Part shown: piece by piece, positions 11,550-23,223 of the stretch
Position numbering within the stretch: position 1 is the stretch's first letter
Layout: each line of letters begins with the position of its first letter
Origin: Chalara sp. BL73
Lineage: Eukaryota; Ascomycota; Leotiomycetes; Helotiales
DNA: 64,000 nt
Reading direction: 5' to 3'
Assembly (NCBI GenBank): GCA_918026815.1
Contig: CAKJVC010000001.1
Coordinates: forward strand, 402,684-466,683
Position numbers and translations under genes: made by a program
The notes under the pieces: model-generated
The model's database searches: none
Seen by the model: only the letters and a program-made list of their open reading frames with translations
Told to the model about the DNA's origin: nothing

Positions 11550-13067
11550 ATGAAATCTGTCAACCGGCAGTTCGGCAAACTTGTGACCAAAGGAGAGGGA
11601 AATACTGCTAAGGTTTCTGTTCTGCTAAACGACTATGAGAATGCAGACAAAACACTCACCAAGGTAAATTATCCTGTTTGCTTGCCTTGTGCCAACCTAG
11701 CTAATTGATACCTTAAGATCATTGATGCCTCAAAGGCTTGGAGAGACGCTTGGGTATCTATACTAGGCGTGCAGTTGAACACCGCAACGGCATTCGAAGA
11801 ATTATACCAGCCTATAATTGGGACGAGCGATGACCATCGGGATGATCCTGTCCTTACCCCGCAGCATATTATCGATAGAGCAAGCTCATTGAAGGACACA
11901 TTTGCGGAACTGAAGACGGAATTATTGCAAGAAGTTATCTTGATGGACACGCGTGTCATTCAACCTGCAACTCAGGCAAAGGATTATTTACAACCTCTCC
12001 GAAAATCGATTAAGAAACGAGAAAACAAAAGATTAGACTGGGAACGCTACATTGATAGAGTGCAGCATGCGCAGAAAAAAATCAAGCGCACTGATCGCGA
12101 AAATGCATCGTTGGCAAAGGCAGAGGAGGAGATGGCACGAGCAGCAGAGGTACTCCTTTCCCACATGCTGGTGAAGTTCGAAAGTTCGAAGCATTAAATC
12201 TATCCAAATTATTGATGCGCCACATACTATTCATAGCTCGCCCTACATCTGTTTCCTATATATGCACTTTTACTAACCTTTGTCCAGGCTTTCAAAGTAG
12301 TTGATGATCATCTACGAGAGACATTGCCGCCGCTTATTGCAGCCGCTTTCTCTATCCTTCCACATCTACTAGCAGTTCAAATCATGATCCAAAATACATT
12401 GTTGGCGCAATACTACACATCAATGCATAAGTACGCTGAGGATGCAGGCTTTGCATCACCACCTCCTCCCATGGGACAAGTTATAGAGACTTGGACTCGG
12501 GATTTCAAGCCAACACAACAACAGGTTGAAGGCATTACGGTGATCGCAAGAGGAAAAGCCGTCCATCAATCTATGTCATTGGGAGATGATGGGGGAAAAA
12601 AGACTGGGGCTGGTTTAACTGCGCGAAACGGCTTGATGGGTCGACGCACCTCGTCGACGAATCTGGCACCTAATTCAGCAGCGACCACCCCGGGTGAACG
12701 TGTAATGCGCATTCCATCTAATACGTCGATGTTATCAGTAAGTCGTCAAGATCGTTCTCCATCGCCTGCTCCATCTTACCAATCTTCATACTCCGCCCAC
12801 TCAAATTCTGGTGCTGGTGGAGATTATTTCGTGGCTGCTTCGCAGAAAAAGAAGCCGCCCCCACCACCACCAAAAAGAATCAATTCTACGGCATTGCATG
12901 CTGTGGCACAATATGCATTCGATGGTCAGAATGCAGGGGATTTGAGTTTCAAGGAAGGGGACCGTATCAGGGTTATAAAGAAGACTGATAGCACAGATGA
13001 CTGGTGGGAGGGTGAGCTTAGAGGAGTCAAAGGTAGCTTCCCTGCAAACTACTGCAAGCTTTCTTGA
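11550..13067 (+). CDS. BAR-SH3 protein (Rvs167/amphiphysin-like)
   Basis: Three exons: 11550-11663, 11718-12149 and 12288-13067, 441 aa, all in phase. The first exon gives MKSVNRQFGKLVTKGEGNTA and splices as TLTK|IIDASKAW; the second junction is MARAAE|AFKVVDDHLRETLP. Residues about 1-260 form a charged helical BAR-type dimerisation module. A low-complexity Ser/Pro linker and a KKPPPPPPKR stretch follow. The C-terminus is an SH3 domain (VAQYAFDGQNAGDLSFKEGD, DDWWEGEL, GSFPANYCKL). Such proteins bind curved membrane and actin regulators at endocytic sites. The N-terminus lacks the amphipathic start typical of canonical Rvs167/Hob1, so it is more likely a filamentous-fungal paralogue than the direct orthologue. 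Its 3' end faces the P450 relic. Confidence 0.93.
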
Positions 13068-13528
13068 GTAGTCTCGGACGCCAAGGTTATGACGATACAC
13101 TCTGGTAGTGGGCTAGACTTATGATTTATGATGCACTTTGGGACAAGGTGATGAGCTTTCATGAACGTAGATTATCACCACCATGCAAAGACGTATTGTC
13201 ATGGGTAAATCCAAAGAAATAAGTAAATGGGGTCTTATTTTGTGTTAATCCGTACTACGTGCGGTGAATACCATAGTCATATTCTCTCAAGGTCAGCTCT
13301 TCATATCGTTTTACCGCTAAACGATTTCTAGACATGGTTTTCGCGGCTCAGAATGCTCAAAGAATTCAATTGTCTAGTATTTCGAGCACAGAAACTTATT
13401 TTTTTTTTTTTTTTTTTTACCTAAGCATTTACAAATGCCACCTTAACTCCATTACCGCTCTCTCAAATTAACTTGATACTTTCCGCGGATTCAACCTGCG
13501 GATCCCGGTTCTCAATCCAATTGAACTC
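13068..13528. other. 3' intergenic gap with a T tract
   Basis: About 460 bp between the convergent BAR-SH3 gene and the P450 relic. It holds a 20-nt T tract (13399-13418) and no coding signal. Confidence 0.6.
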
Positions 13529-14971
13529 CTACAAGAATCTCACAGGCACAAACGCGATCTCGGTCAACGCCATCTGCTGTGCAGGCAGGTTCTCCCTCCA
13601 CTCAAGAAAGGTATGAACTCCCAAGCCGTCCGTAGTTTTTGCTAACGCTCTAGTCAGAACTCAAGAGCGTCAAAGCCCCATATGTCTAAATTTTTGCGCA
13701 AGGCATGAAAGACGATACGGATCTCCGTCCCCTTTCGTACAAGGATTGGCGAGGCGCCACTGGGACCTTCACCATATGGTAAAACGCAGTCTTCGAGAGC
13801 TGTACGCTGGCTCATTCCAGCCGGGGCAAGCAGACGCATACTTTCATTGATCATAAATCTGAGATACTTGAGTGACTTCAGAGACTCAAACGTGAGTGAC
13901 GTGGAGCCGAGCTCAAGGACTTCAGCATGTAACTTGTCCCAGATTCGCAGATTTCTTGCCAAGTGCTAGAAGATGAACCCAACGGTGCCTGACGTGGAGT
14001 CCCTGGGCTGGAAGAAAGACACTTGGCGTTTGGTTTCACAGCTCAATCTTATCGTCAGTGCCTTTACCGGTTCAATTTGGAAGACATAGTTCCCGTCTTC
14101 GTTTGTTCGTGAGCCTCTTTTGTGTTGCTTTAAAGCATTGTCGACCAATTTTTCAACAAATGCGTGAACTAGAGCAATATCTTTCTTCCACTCAAGATCA
14201 CGACCTCGAGAGAACTTAAGGCGGCCGAGCATCAGTGCGCCAAGCTTTACATGGTCGAATGCAGCTACAAATCTGTTTACTTCCTCATCCGAGTCTCTTT
14301 TTAGCAGTGCATTCGAAGATTGTCCAAAAAGATATTCGATTGGCTTGTCTTGGTACTATGAATCTAGTCAGCAATCGATGTTGAATCATCAGCGGATGAT
14401 TTCTACCATATTATTGAGTAGAGGTTGAAGATCCACAGTCCCACCATCTCGAGGCATGATAGTCAAGAGCTGATTGACATGCTCCCTGAAGGTTTCTATG
14501 CCCGAATTCCTTATTCCCGAGAATATTGGCTTCACAGAAACTCTCGCATGTGCCCACTGCATACCATCAGATACTAAAGAGCCCGTCACTCATAGGCAGC
14601 TCAAGGACTAGCTTCCTGTTCGCCTCGACCACAAATTTACCGGGTTCCAGGGAAAGGGCAGTTTGGATCACACTGTGATCCATGTTGTATATCTCAGGCT
14701 TTCTCCGTGAAATGGCTCTGAAGGTTCTGCTGTACTTGGGGAAGTACGACTCAACATATGCCAAAGCATTACCTTTCCCCATTGCTTTCATGAATGCGAA
14801 GAACATGTCGAGTCCCAGGAAAGGGTCTTTGTGAGGATGTTTTTTGGGTTCTAAGCATCAATGCCGTCGCATTGCTTTCTTGTAAGTCATTCTCTCGTAG
14901 ATCGTGCGAGCGAGGTAGTTAATGATTAAGAGACCGATACACAGTGGTGCGATCCCAATGAACAGCGACAT
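13529..14971 (-). pseudogene. decayed CYP52-like cytochrome P450
   Basis: The minus strand reads as a nearly complete microsomal P450 of the CYP52/alkane-hydroxylase kind, broken many times. Start at 14971 with a TM anchor (MSLFIGIAPLCIGLLIINYL), then RTIYERMTYKKAMRRH, an in-frame TGA (14860-14858) and CLEPKKHPHKDPFLGLDMF. The frame shifts near 14570, inside the GLF.SDGMQWAHAR block. An apparent intron starts at about 14400 (NNM|GTAGAA...GACTAG). EYLFGQSSNALL and LGALMLGRL follow. The I-helix reads PRDSTSG instead of AGRDT, a TAG (13966) interrupts FIF*HLARN, the ExxR helix is intact (NESMRL), and the PERW block is destroyed by TGA and TAG. The haem loop (PFLSGGRTCL) has lost a base, so AQQMALTE lies in another frame. 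It cannot give a functional enzyme. It is a gene relic, not a sequencing slip, because the lesions are numerous. Confidence 0.88.
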
Positions 14972-17267
14972 TCTGTAGATATGTGGGTATCTTCAGGAAG
15001 TGTGTGTGGTTCTTTGAGAGGAATTCCACTATTCTGCGATATATTAGTCGATGCAGGGATAGGTAAGCTCTCACGGCTCTTGGATTGTTGTTGGAATTGT
15101 TGTACCTACCAACAATAAGTACAAGGATAAACGGAACCAACAATGTCGGATTAAGATTCCAACCTTACGACATCAATCCCAACCAAAACAATGAAGAACA
15201 AATTATATGGCGAATAAAAGCATCAGACATCTCAACCCATATTATAGGCTCTGTTATTTATGCAGTTGTATATAAGCACACTAATTGCCTCAAACAATTG
15301 ACATGTCCGTCTGGGTGCCTTGCTTTGCAACACATGCCTTGTTTGCATACTTTATTTGGGCTTCTAATTCACATCCAATGCAATGATAGTGCCCCAAGAA
15401 TATCCCGTACACTCGTATAATTCCATCGATTCTACCGCTTTCCTTTTAAAATTTAGGCATCCTCTCTGCGAGGACCAAAATCCTCATTGAAGACTACCTC
15501 ATCAGAATTCCATTTCCGAATTCGATCAATAGCCCAGAAGATCACCAATTCCAGATGCGGGTAACATCACAACAACGGTGGCTGCAAGGATTCTTCCACG
15601 ACATATAGCCGGTGCATTATATTCCAACCGTCGACGCAGTGTGATTATCTCCCTTTTATACGCCGTAGGTCTTTTATAGTCTCAAAGTTAATTTATTTCT
15701 TTGGAATGGTTTCGGCAGTGTGGGCACTGCTTTAAATATTATAGTCTGTCTGATAACATGCATGTATAATATGTTAATTCTTAAGAATGCGGGAAGAGTA
15801 GTAACTGGACTTCCACCCCTGATCGATCTTCCTTGAAGGATCCTAGCTTTGATAACTTTAGACTTACCACATCTTGAGTTTACCGTTACTGTTATTTCGT
15901 AATCCTGTGATTTGACGCGCTAAGGAGTGACAAAATCTATCTGGACAACTAGAATTTGCCACCAATACATAAATTTCAAGACAATGTTATTTTAACTTTT
16001 TAATAGACAGAATCTTCTTTGCAGTTTACTCTATAATAAGGGGGACAGCAACTGAGCGCCTATAACGTGGTGTCCCCTACGAACTTCCAGCACTCGTAAG
16101 AGCCTCTTCAGAGCTAAGTTTACTCGGTCACGACGACCTTACCGATGCTTGACCGGCCACGTCACCGAATCGCATCGAAGACTTACCCCCTCCTCGACAC
16201 GACACAATAGTAGACTTTAGTAGACTTTGTTTCCTCTCCGGGTGGCAGTGGCCTTTATGCTTGAACGCTTAGGTCCGGGAACGGCTGTTTGGCAACTAAA
16301 GCTCGACTACCCACCCGAGTTGTAACGTGGACAGACGATTCTTTATCTTCAAACAATGTGTGAAAGAACTTATATACAGATAATATCTGGAGGCAACTCA
16401 ATCAGACTTCAGCATGGAGGAGTTCATCATCATATCATCATATTAGTCACTGATCCAACCTAGAGAGCCAGGGTTGGCCGGCACACCCACTTCATCATGC
16501 TTCCAGTATCATGATACCTCCAGTACCCCCCCCCCCCCCAAAATGCTTAACTTCATCTACTCCATGATCTTAAATTGCCCAAGGATCTGTGTTTGCTCCA
16601 TAAACTCTATGGCTCTAGTGGTTGATTTATGCTTATTCAAATTGCCCGTAGACTGCCTCGTCCTCGAATTCCAGACAACTCCTCCCTCCTGCATTTCAAT
16701 GGCACATGCATTACGGTCTATTTGCCTTCGGTACAGATGTACTGAAGATTGATTGTCCCTGAGACTCCCCTCTGATACAGGAAGTCTTTAAGTCAAATCT
16801 TCACTGTAGTAATTGAATCCAGAGAACTGTATCGTTTACTGCGGTCTTCATGCAAGCTCAAGATTATGTATACTTTGAAGAGAATCGCATGAAGCACCAA
16901 TATTAACCTTTGGCTCCTTTTAAATCAGATAATGTTTATATATTTGTGAATCTGGGCATATTCAAGAAAACAGCAGGCAAGATACAGTCACGTGTCACAT
17001 AGTTGAAACATTTGTATGGTCATATTGTCCTAAGCTTTACAGTTCCTTGCCTTCTATTACTTCTGAAGTATTAGGCAGTTAAAAGCGAATACACAGTAAT
17101 TATAATAGCTCCTCATCATGGATTCGGGGCCAGTAATCCCGTGTCATTCCAGAAAGTGGACCCGAATGGGTAGGTGTCTTTGTATAGAATACGTCATATA
17201 TCTGCGAGCTTCATATGCGTAACTTCAATCCTCAAGTTGAGGCCCATCAAGTTATGCAAGCCTGGTC
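14972..17267. other. intergenic, no gene seen
   Basis: AT-rich, with short unsupported frames only. It contains a possible hairpin with GGGGACA/TGTCCCC arms (about 16041-16077), a direct repeat of TAGTAGACTT (about 16209-16229) and a 14-nt C tract (16526-16539). Confidence 0.55.
16526..16539. repeat. C14 homopolymer
   Basis: Fourteen consecutive C on the plus strand in non-coding DNA. Length may vary between isolates or be misread. Confidence 0.9.
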
Positions 17268-19052
17268 CTAGCAACTTTTCCTGGCCTTTTCGTATATGTG
17301 CTCATAACCACATTGTTTGGCGATCATCTGAGGTGTCAGTTCCTGATTTTGAAGACCCTCGGGGATTGATATATAAGACTGATCTGACAAGATAGATGGA
17401 TCAGCTCCAACCTCAAAGAGCTTGGACATCATTTCTTCTGACCCACTTTGAGCAGCAAGATGTAAAGGAGTCCAGCCTCGCACGTCCAGTAGTTCTAACC
17501 AATCGTTGGGCACCATGCTCTTTGTGAGAGCATTAAGGGTGGACACGTTACCAAATCGTACTGCGCACTGTAACGGCTGCCATTTTAAATCCAGAGTGAC
17601 CATGTTCCAGGATGCTTGCCTATTGATTACGCTTATAAGTTTTTTGATGTCTTTATCACATCCGAATGCTGCGGCGCGATGAAGTGGACTCCAACCAAGA
17701 AGGTCCTGAGATTCCCAGAGGTCGAATGATTTTTCTGCGCATATATCAAGAAGCTCGATCGTGTGGATGTTTGAAACCAATGGATCCCACATGTAAGTTA
17801 CTGGACTCCACCCACGCCGATTAACATACCCAAGATCCGCTTTCGCTGAAAGAAGCAAACGTACGATGTCGGGTCTTCCGCAATAAAACGCATTATCCAA
17901 AGGGCTGCTAATGAAGGTTAGACTTAAAACCAAAAGTGAATCAGGTAAAATATATTCAGTACGTTTCCCAAGTCCCGAATGTAAGTTCTGGGTCTGCACC
18001 ATAATTAAGCAAGGCTTTGACCAATTCGAAGTTCCCGCCTCGAACGGCAAACTACTAGAAGCATCAGCTTTGCTGTTGAACTAAGACAAGCGTTAAAACC
18101 AATTCTTACTCGCAATAGCGTTAAATTGTCCGGTGTAGTGTCATTTGGATGAGCTTTCCCTGACGAAAAAAGCTCCCTGATCTTGTTTAGCGAAGCAACA
18201 TCGATCCTATCCGCAAGGCTACACGCTTTTACAATTTCAGAATCAGCTGGAACAATGTTTTGGACTCGGAACTTCGAGCGGACCGCTAATTCAGGCCATG
18301 TTGGCCAGGAGCTCGTAAAAGACCCGTTCAGAATACAGGATCCTGAAAAATGCCATTTGACATAAGCGCTATACACGTTTTTATGATCGTCTTTTGATAC
18401 TATAAAAATTGCATCGATGCCAAAGTAATTGGTCAACCAATTATCGAATTTATGAACGAGAGCCTTGAGTGGACTTGATTGTCTTTTTTCTGAAAGCATG
18501 GGTCTACGGGCGATCTTGCTTATGGGTCTGCCTTGCAAAGCTTCTGCATGTTCATGAGGCTGCACTTGGTCGATGATTTTGTTGAAAGTCTGATCAATCT
18601 GTTTAAGTTGCTCCCTAAAAACAAATAAGACGGCAATGACAATTGACAAATAAAGATGGCAGATCGTACAACAGCCTTAGTCCAATAGGGAACATAAAAG
18701 CACTCTCTATTTCTTTAAGCTGCGAGAGCGATTGGTGATATTTGCGCTTGCCTTTAGTAGTCCACCAGAGCCGGAACTTTTTTCTGTCAGAGGGAGCTAC
18801 GGAAGGAAACGATTCGCTAATTTTCGATAGTGAGTCTCGGGCGGCGGCAAGAGCTTCTTCTAGCTGAATAGAGGATGTATTAGATGCCTGCACAGGGGTT
18901 GATTCAAAAATCTTGCGCAATAACAAGGCGTGGTTTAGCTGCTCGGATGCATGTCGGTAATCCTCACTAGCTCCCTTAAGTGATCCAGAGATCTCTCCGA
19001 AGATATGCAAGAGCGTGATGACTGATACGGAGATACTAAATGGATCTGCCAT
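17268..19052 (-). CDS. ankyrin-repeat protein with fungal STAND-type N-terminal domain
   Basis: Four exons: 19052-18670, 18614-18110, 18051-17963 and 17907-17268, giving 538 aa with all phases matching (introns of 55, 58 and 55 nt; the second has a perfect GTAAGA donor). The start MADPFSISVSVITLLHIFGE is the usual opening of the helical N-terminal domain placed before NACHT or ankyrin parts in fungal NLR-like proteins, so I prefer it to an ATG 16 codons upstream. A variable middle (about 130-290) is followed by about five to six ankyrin-like repeats: LTLLRFAVRGGNFELVKALL, LDNAFYCGRPDIVRLLLSAK, GWSPLHRAAAFG, WQPLQCAVRFGNV, GWTPLHLAAQSGSEEMMSKL. No NACHT or NB-ARC P-loop is present. A role in non-self recognition or programmed cell death signalling is possible by family analogy only. 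Confidence 0.88.
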
Positions 19053-20415
19053 AGGCGCTAAAGGCCTGGAAGGTACGAAGAGGAATGGGTCTTGTCTCAT
19101 CCAGGTAAGGCATGGACTGAATACGCATAGTTATACTGCCTCAACTACGTTCCACAATGATGAGGCTCTTAATAGGACAACTGGCAGGACTCATATGGAC
19201 TGCTTACTGTCGGAGTTCAGTGGTAAATATGCGAGGCAGATTCGGAATCTATCGGATGACTGAGTGCTGTGTAGAGGTTGGCTGGATGTGCAGGCACGAT
19301 TGGGTTGTTTCTTGGTGGTGTTACCCAGCCAAATGCTCAATTGCAAGTATTTGGTCCAATGATCGTGAGGTGTGCGAGCAAGTTATTGCAACCCAATGCC
19401 TCAGCACCAAACAGGTGTTGACTTTCTGTCCAATGAAAGCTCTCGCCGTCACCTGGCTTAAATGGCATTTTCGATCAAGGCTGGTATGGTTTGATTGTCT
19501 TCCATGTCTCTGTATACAAATTTCCCCAGGACTTCTAAGCGCTTCCTGGGCAGACAGGTGGAATGCTGGAATATAATTTACCTACCGAGTTAATTTGCCT
19601 CAAGTCCACGATCTCCTCTGCAATTTTGTTTCGCCTTGCAGATGCGAGGATGAAAACTGGACGACAGTCTCTCAACACAGCAGATGCGATTTATTCTGTG
19701 GGCTTCACTTGACAATAACTCGCAAGCTCCCACTTGCCTCATGCTGACAGCTTTTATGGCTGTTCTCTACACCCATCTACTAACGGTTTTTATCCTTCAC
19801 AACTTATGGCTCTAAATGTAAATACAATTATTTTCTCATCCAGTCGACAGACTCCAGTTGAAGTCGGTTGATTTGTGAGAAAACAGGAAGCAGCCTTACG
19901 CTTCTCCATGCACTATAACCACGCAGTTATCAAGCCACACGCGGTCAATCTCTCCGTCTCGACCTTTTCCCAGAGAGCCATATACTGCAATTGGCTCTAT
20001 ACATGTCCTTAAACGCAGATATTTGGTTTTAGAATTTGCGCCCATCTTCGTGTAGTCAGTTCCCTTTCAATATAGCATACATACTTACCGTTGATCAATG
20101 TCAGGCCAATGGGTCAATAAGAGCATGTAAGAAAGGCTTTCACAATTGATCTACGAAGGTGCCAACGAGACCCATAAATTGGACCAGGTGATCATGTACC
20201 GGCGTCGTTCGCGGCGACATTGACCACGCGAGTGGACGCCTCGACTGGAGCTGCGGCAATAGTGTGGTACACAGAAGGGTTTTGCAAGTAGGCTTATTAT
20301 TGATGGTTTATTTTATGCTGCACACAGGCCCAGACAAAATGAAACGTACCCTGTTATATTATGCCTAAGGCATCCAGAGATCAGTGATAAGGAATCCTAA
20401 CGAAGGTCACAAGTC
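19053..20415. other. intergenic, no gene seen
   Basis: About 1.36 kb between divergent genes. Frames at 19015-19576 overlap the start of the ankyrin gene on the other strand and show no domain. It is the likely promoter region for both neighbours, with no motif I can support. Confidence 0.55.
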
Positions 20416-21176
20416 ATGACACTTGTCGTCGCCATGGGGAAATCGCAATTCAAACAAACCACATCCACTCGAAGTAATAGCTATGATGCATCACCTTCCT
20501 ATGCGTCCTCAATTACGGGGCCCTTGTTTTATCCTCCGATTGTTGCAGTAAACGGCCACAAGGCTGAGAGTGTCAACGATCAAGATAGTCGAGGGCGGGA
20601 GATCCTAATTCCGAGAGCACCTTTACGACCCTCTCGAACCGCATCCAACAAAATCCGCGACATTATGTCTTTTGTTATCATCGTACTCAGTACATTCGTG
20701 CAAGTCTTATGTTCTATCGTGATTGCGCAGTTCGATCCCTCGCATACCAAATCGAGTCTATCGTCTCCTTTTAATCTCAATGTAATTCTGCAATGGTCAA
20801 TATCAGCACAATCGGTAGGCTACTTGTACTTCTTAGAAATTGTCGAAAATGGACTAATGGCGGACAGGACTATATCTTGCCTTCCAGCATATCCAATTTC
20901 TTTATCGATCCTTCTGAATTCGAATTCGCGACTGCCGTGATGGTTTACGGTCTAGCCATGCTTATGTTCTATGACGCACGAAAGGATGATCCTCATCGAG
21001 ACTACTTTCTTGTAGGTGGCATGTGCCTGGGACTCGTCACGGGGTTAGGTCTGTCAATTCGGGACGGTACTACAGGACCATATAGGGCATGGATACCAAC
21101 TTCGATCACCATTGCACTACTGCTTAGTATACCTGTGCATAGCATTAAGTCGAAAAAACAATTGCTACAGATCTAA
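20416..21176 (+). pseudogene. multi-TM membrane protein gene with an apparent one-base frameshift
   Basis: Frame 1 from the ATG at 20416 (alternative ATG at 20434) gives a polar, Ser-rich N-terminus, then a TM segment (DIMSFVIIVLSTFVQVLCSI) and QWSISAQSVGYLYFLEIVE. It then becomes implausible and stops at 20940. The frame -1 to it takes over exactly there (KWTNGGQDYILPSSISNFFI) and continues through TM segments FATAVMVYGLAMLMFYDARK, GGMCLGLVTGLGLSI and WIPTSITIALLLSIPV to a TAA at 21176. The switch falls in an A4 run at 20846-20849, where one extra A would restore a single frame of about 253 aa. A 22-nt GT...AG stretch nearby is too short to be an intron. The family is not recognised. It may be a true mutation or an assembly error. 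Confidence 0.6.
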
Positions 21177-21712
21177 TGTATACTTTCGGACGGAGACGCT
21201 AAGGAACGGTGAAAGGAACTCTGGAAAAATTGAGTCTTCGAGCTTTGGTTCATCAAATGCAGATTATTCCAATCATAAGAGAGCCTCTGATTTTCTCTGC
21301 GAAGCACGTTGGAGCTGAACCACCCTCAGAACTACCGCCTTGTAGGACCTCGCCACGATTGCGTGATTCCAGCCCCAAGGAGAAAGGCTCAAGAAAGCAT
21401 AGATCGTGGATTGGAGTGGCCATAATGATTAGCGCATGATTCAGGTTAGTGAGTAAGATTGGACGTGAGATACAATATTATTGTACATTTCAATTGTCTC
21501 ATAGCCTGTGGAGGATACTGTCCAGTTTTCAAACGCAAGCATCCTCGAATCGGCGGTAATTCTTGTCAAACAATCCCCCCAACACTATTCCCTCCTTTGT
21601 TCGAGCCGAATTTTGGCAATTCTAACCACATCATTGGGGAATGCGGCCCATTTTAACATTTGTGAAGGAATGGTAAAATGCGGTAGGTGAAAGGCAAAGG
21701 TTATGCTAAATA

Positions 21713-22405
21713 TCATGCGTGGTCATTCGCCCCGGAGTTGGGCCCCGATCCACACGTGCAATTGGATTTTTTTCCACATGTGCACTTCGGCTTGTCCTCT
21801 TCGTCTTGATGGGTCGTGCAACCACGCACTGTATTAGATAGCCATCCGCAGATGACGCTAAATCCAGTCAGCCAACTTTTCTTGGTAGGATACTGGACAA
21901 CTCACCCAAAGAGAATGATAAAAATCAGGAAGACACCATCTTGTTCCTTAAGGAGTCCACTGAGCAATGATAAAATGAGACCGCTACCAACCCGAATGGG
22001 CCAGGAATGAGCCCTCGAGCATTTCGAGGAGGATGGCAGAGTTGACAGATAACTGCCAAATGCGAAACCCAGTATAGAGCTCGCTAGAATTTGCAATGGA
22101 AGATTGTGCCGAGCCACCTTTAGGCTTGTGTCAGGGCTTGTGGTAGTAATTTCAACCATAGTGATAGGTAACACCAGAGGCGTCGCAAGCCACGATACAG
22201 GTAGATCCTCCGATATCTGGCGTCTTTAACTGATGTATCTCTATGAAAACATTGACCACTACTTAAACCGCTTTAAGGAACACCGTGGATCGGAGTTGGA
22301 GACGCGAAGTATTGTGAGGAAGTCAACCAAAGTCGATGAAGGTGAAATAGGTTTTGATATAGGGATTCTTTTCTTTAGAGCATCTGCTGCTTTTAAAACT
22401 GCCAT
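21713..22405 (-). CDS. small multi-TM protein with Cys-rich C-terminal tail
   Basis: A three-exon model on the minus strand: 22405-22263, 22223-21906 and 21857-21713, about 201 aa, phases matching. The second intron (48 nt) is convincing: donor GTGAGT, branch GCTGAC, acceptor TTTAG. The first (39 nt, GTAGTG...AAAG) is short and uncertain; GCCAG at about 22218 is another acceptor. Exon 1 starts MAVLKAADALKKRIPISKPI. Exon 2 has hydrophobic segments VSWLATPLVLPITMV, LQILASSILGFAFGSYL and VFLIFIILFG. Exon 3 continues with VICGWLSNTV and ends in an acidic, Cys-rich tail, EEDKPKCTCGKKSNCTCGSG, then PNSGANDHA. The paired CTCG motifs look able to bind a metal ion, but this is inference. It is convergent to the preceding membrane-protein gene. 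Family unknown. Confidence 0.5.
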
Positions 22406-23187
22406 CCACCAAAAATATGAATAGAAAGTTCAGGGCAAGGATCGAAGCAACTTCACCTCAAGTAATCCTTGAGAGCCAAGAGCTTGGCCACCTCCATGCA
22501 CGTTGAGCCCTCGAAGATTAGCAACCTTTATAGGAGTTCGGGAAGCCTTATTTGCCGTCGATCCCCTGACTAAGGACGCCAGCAAGGAAACGTGATGACG
22601 ATTCCTGATCTTCGCCTATCAAGTCCTTTTTTTGTGTCCATATAATTGAGCCAATCTCTACTTTATACGATGCACCCCCCCTCCAGGTCGACATTTGATT
22701 TAAATGTGCTCCTCGAAAAAGATACAACTGGTGAGTAGCAGCAGTAGAGGGGTGGTCAATTCCCAGGGAATTGACCAGGGAGGTTGGTTCTCACTTTTTT
22801 ATTCTTGCAGGGAACCAGACCTGTTCGTCCTGTTTCCTGTACAATCCTGTGGTTGATAAAGAAAAATGAGACCCGAACCAGCGGGATGCTAATGCGCCGG
22901 GGCTTTAGGGTAGTCTCCTATAGCCTATACAAAGATAGTACCAACGCTGGGCCCTTGTGCAATGGTGGCAAAACTTAAATTTCGTGGCGGGCTATCAGGA
23001 TCCAACCGCACGCACCAGGCTATAGCAAAAAGCAGCCAGAAACAAAAACGGACATTTCGAGATACATGAGATGAGATTTTCGACTCAGGGAAATTCAATA
23101 CTGCGATGTATATTATTTGTGGTCAAAGGTATTCCGTAATTTGAGCCTAAAAGGTGGTAGACATACAACCTGTAAAGATCCACTATC

Positions 23188-23188
<1 letters not shown>

Positions 23189-23221
<33 letters not shown>
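23189..23221. repeat. A33 homopolymer
   Basis: Thirty-three consecutive A on the plus strand. Such a run could be a retro-element poly(A) tail, but no LINE or SINE body is recognisable in front of it and no target-site duplication was found by eye. Confidence 0.9.

Positions 23222-23223
<2 letters not shown>

Noticed and set aside
20815..20836. GT...AG stretch that would remove the frameshift region of the membrane-protein gene
   Set aside because: At 22 nt it is far below the smallest plausible fungal intron, and it does not join the two frames correctly.
23189..23221. A33 tract as a retrotransposon tail
   Set aside because: No reverse transcriptase remnant or target-site duplication could be seen beside it.
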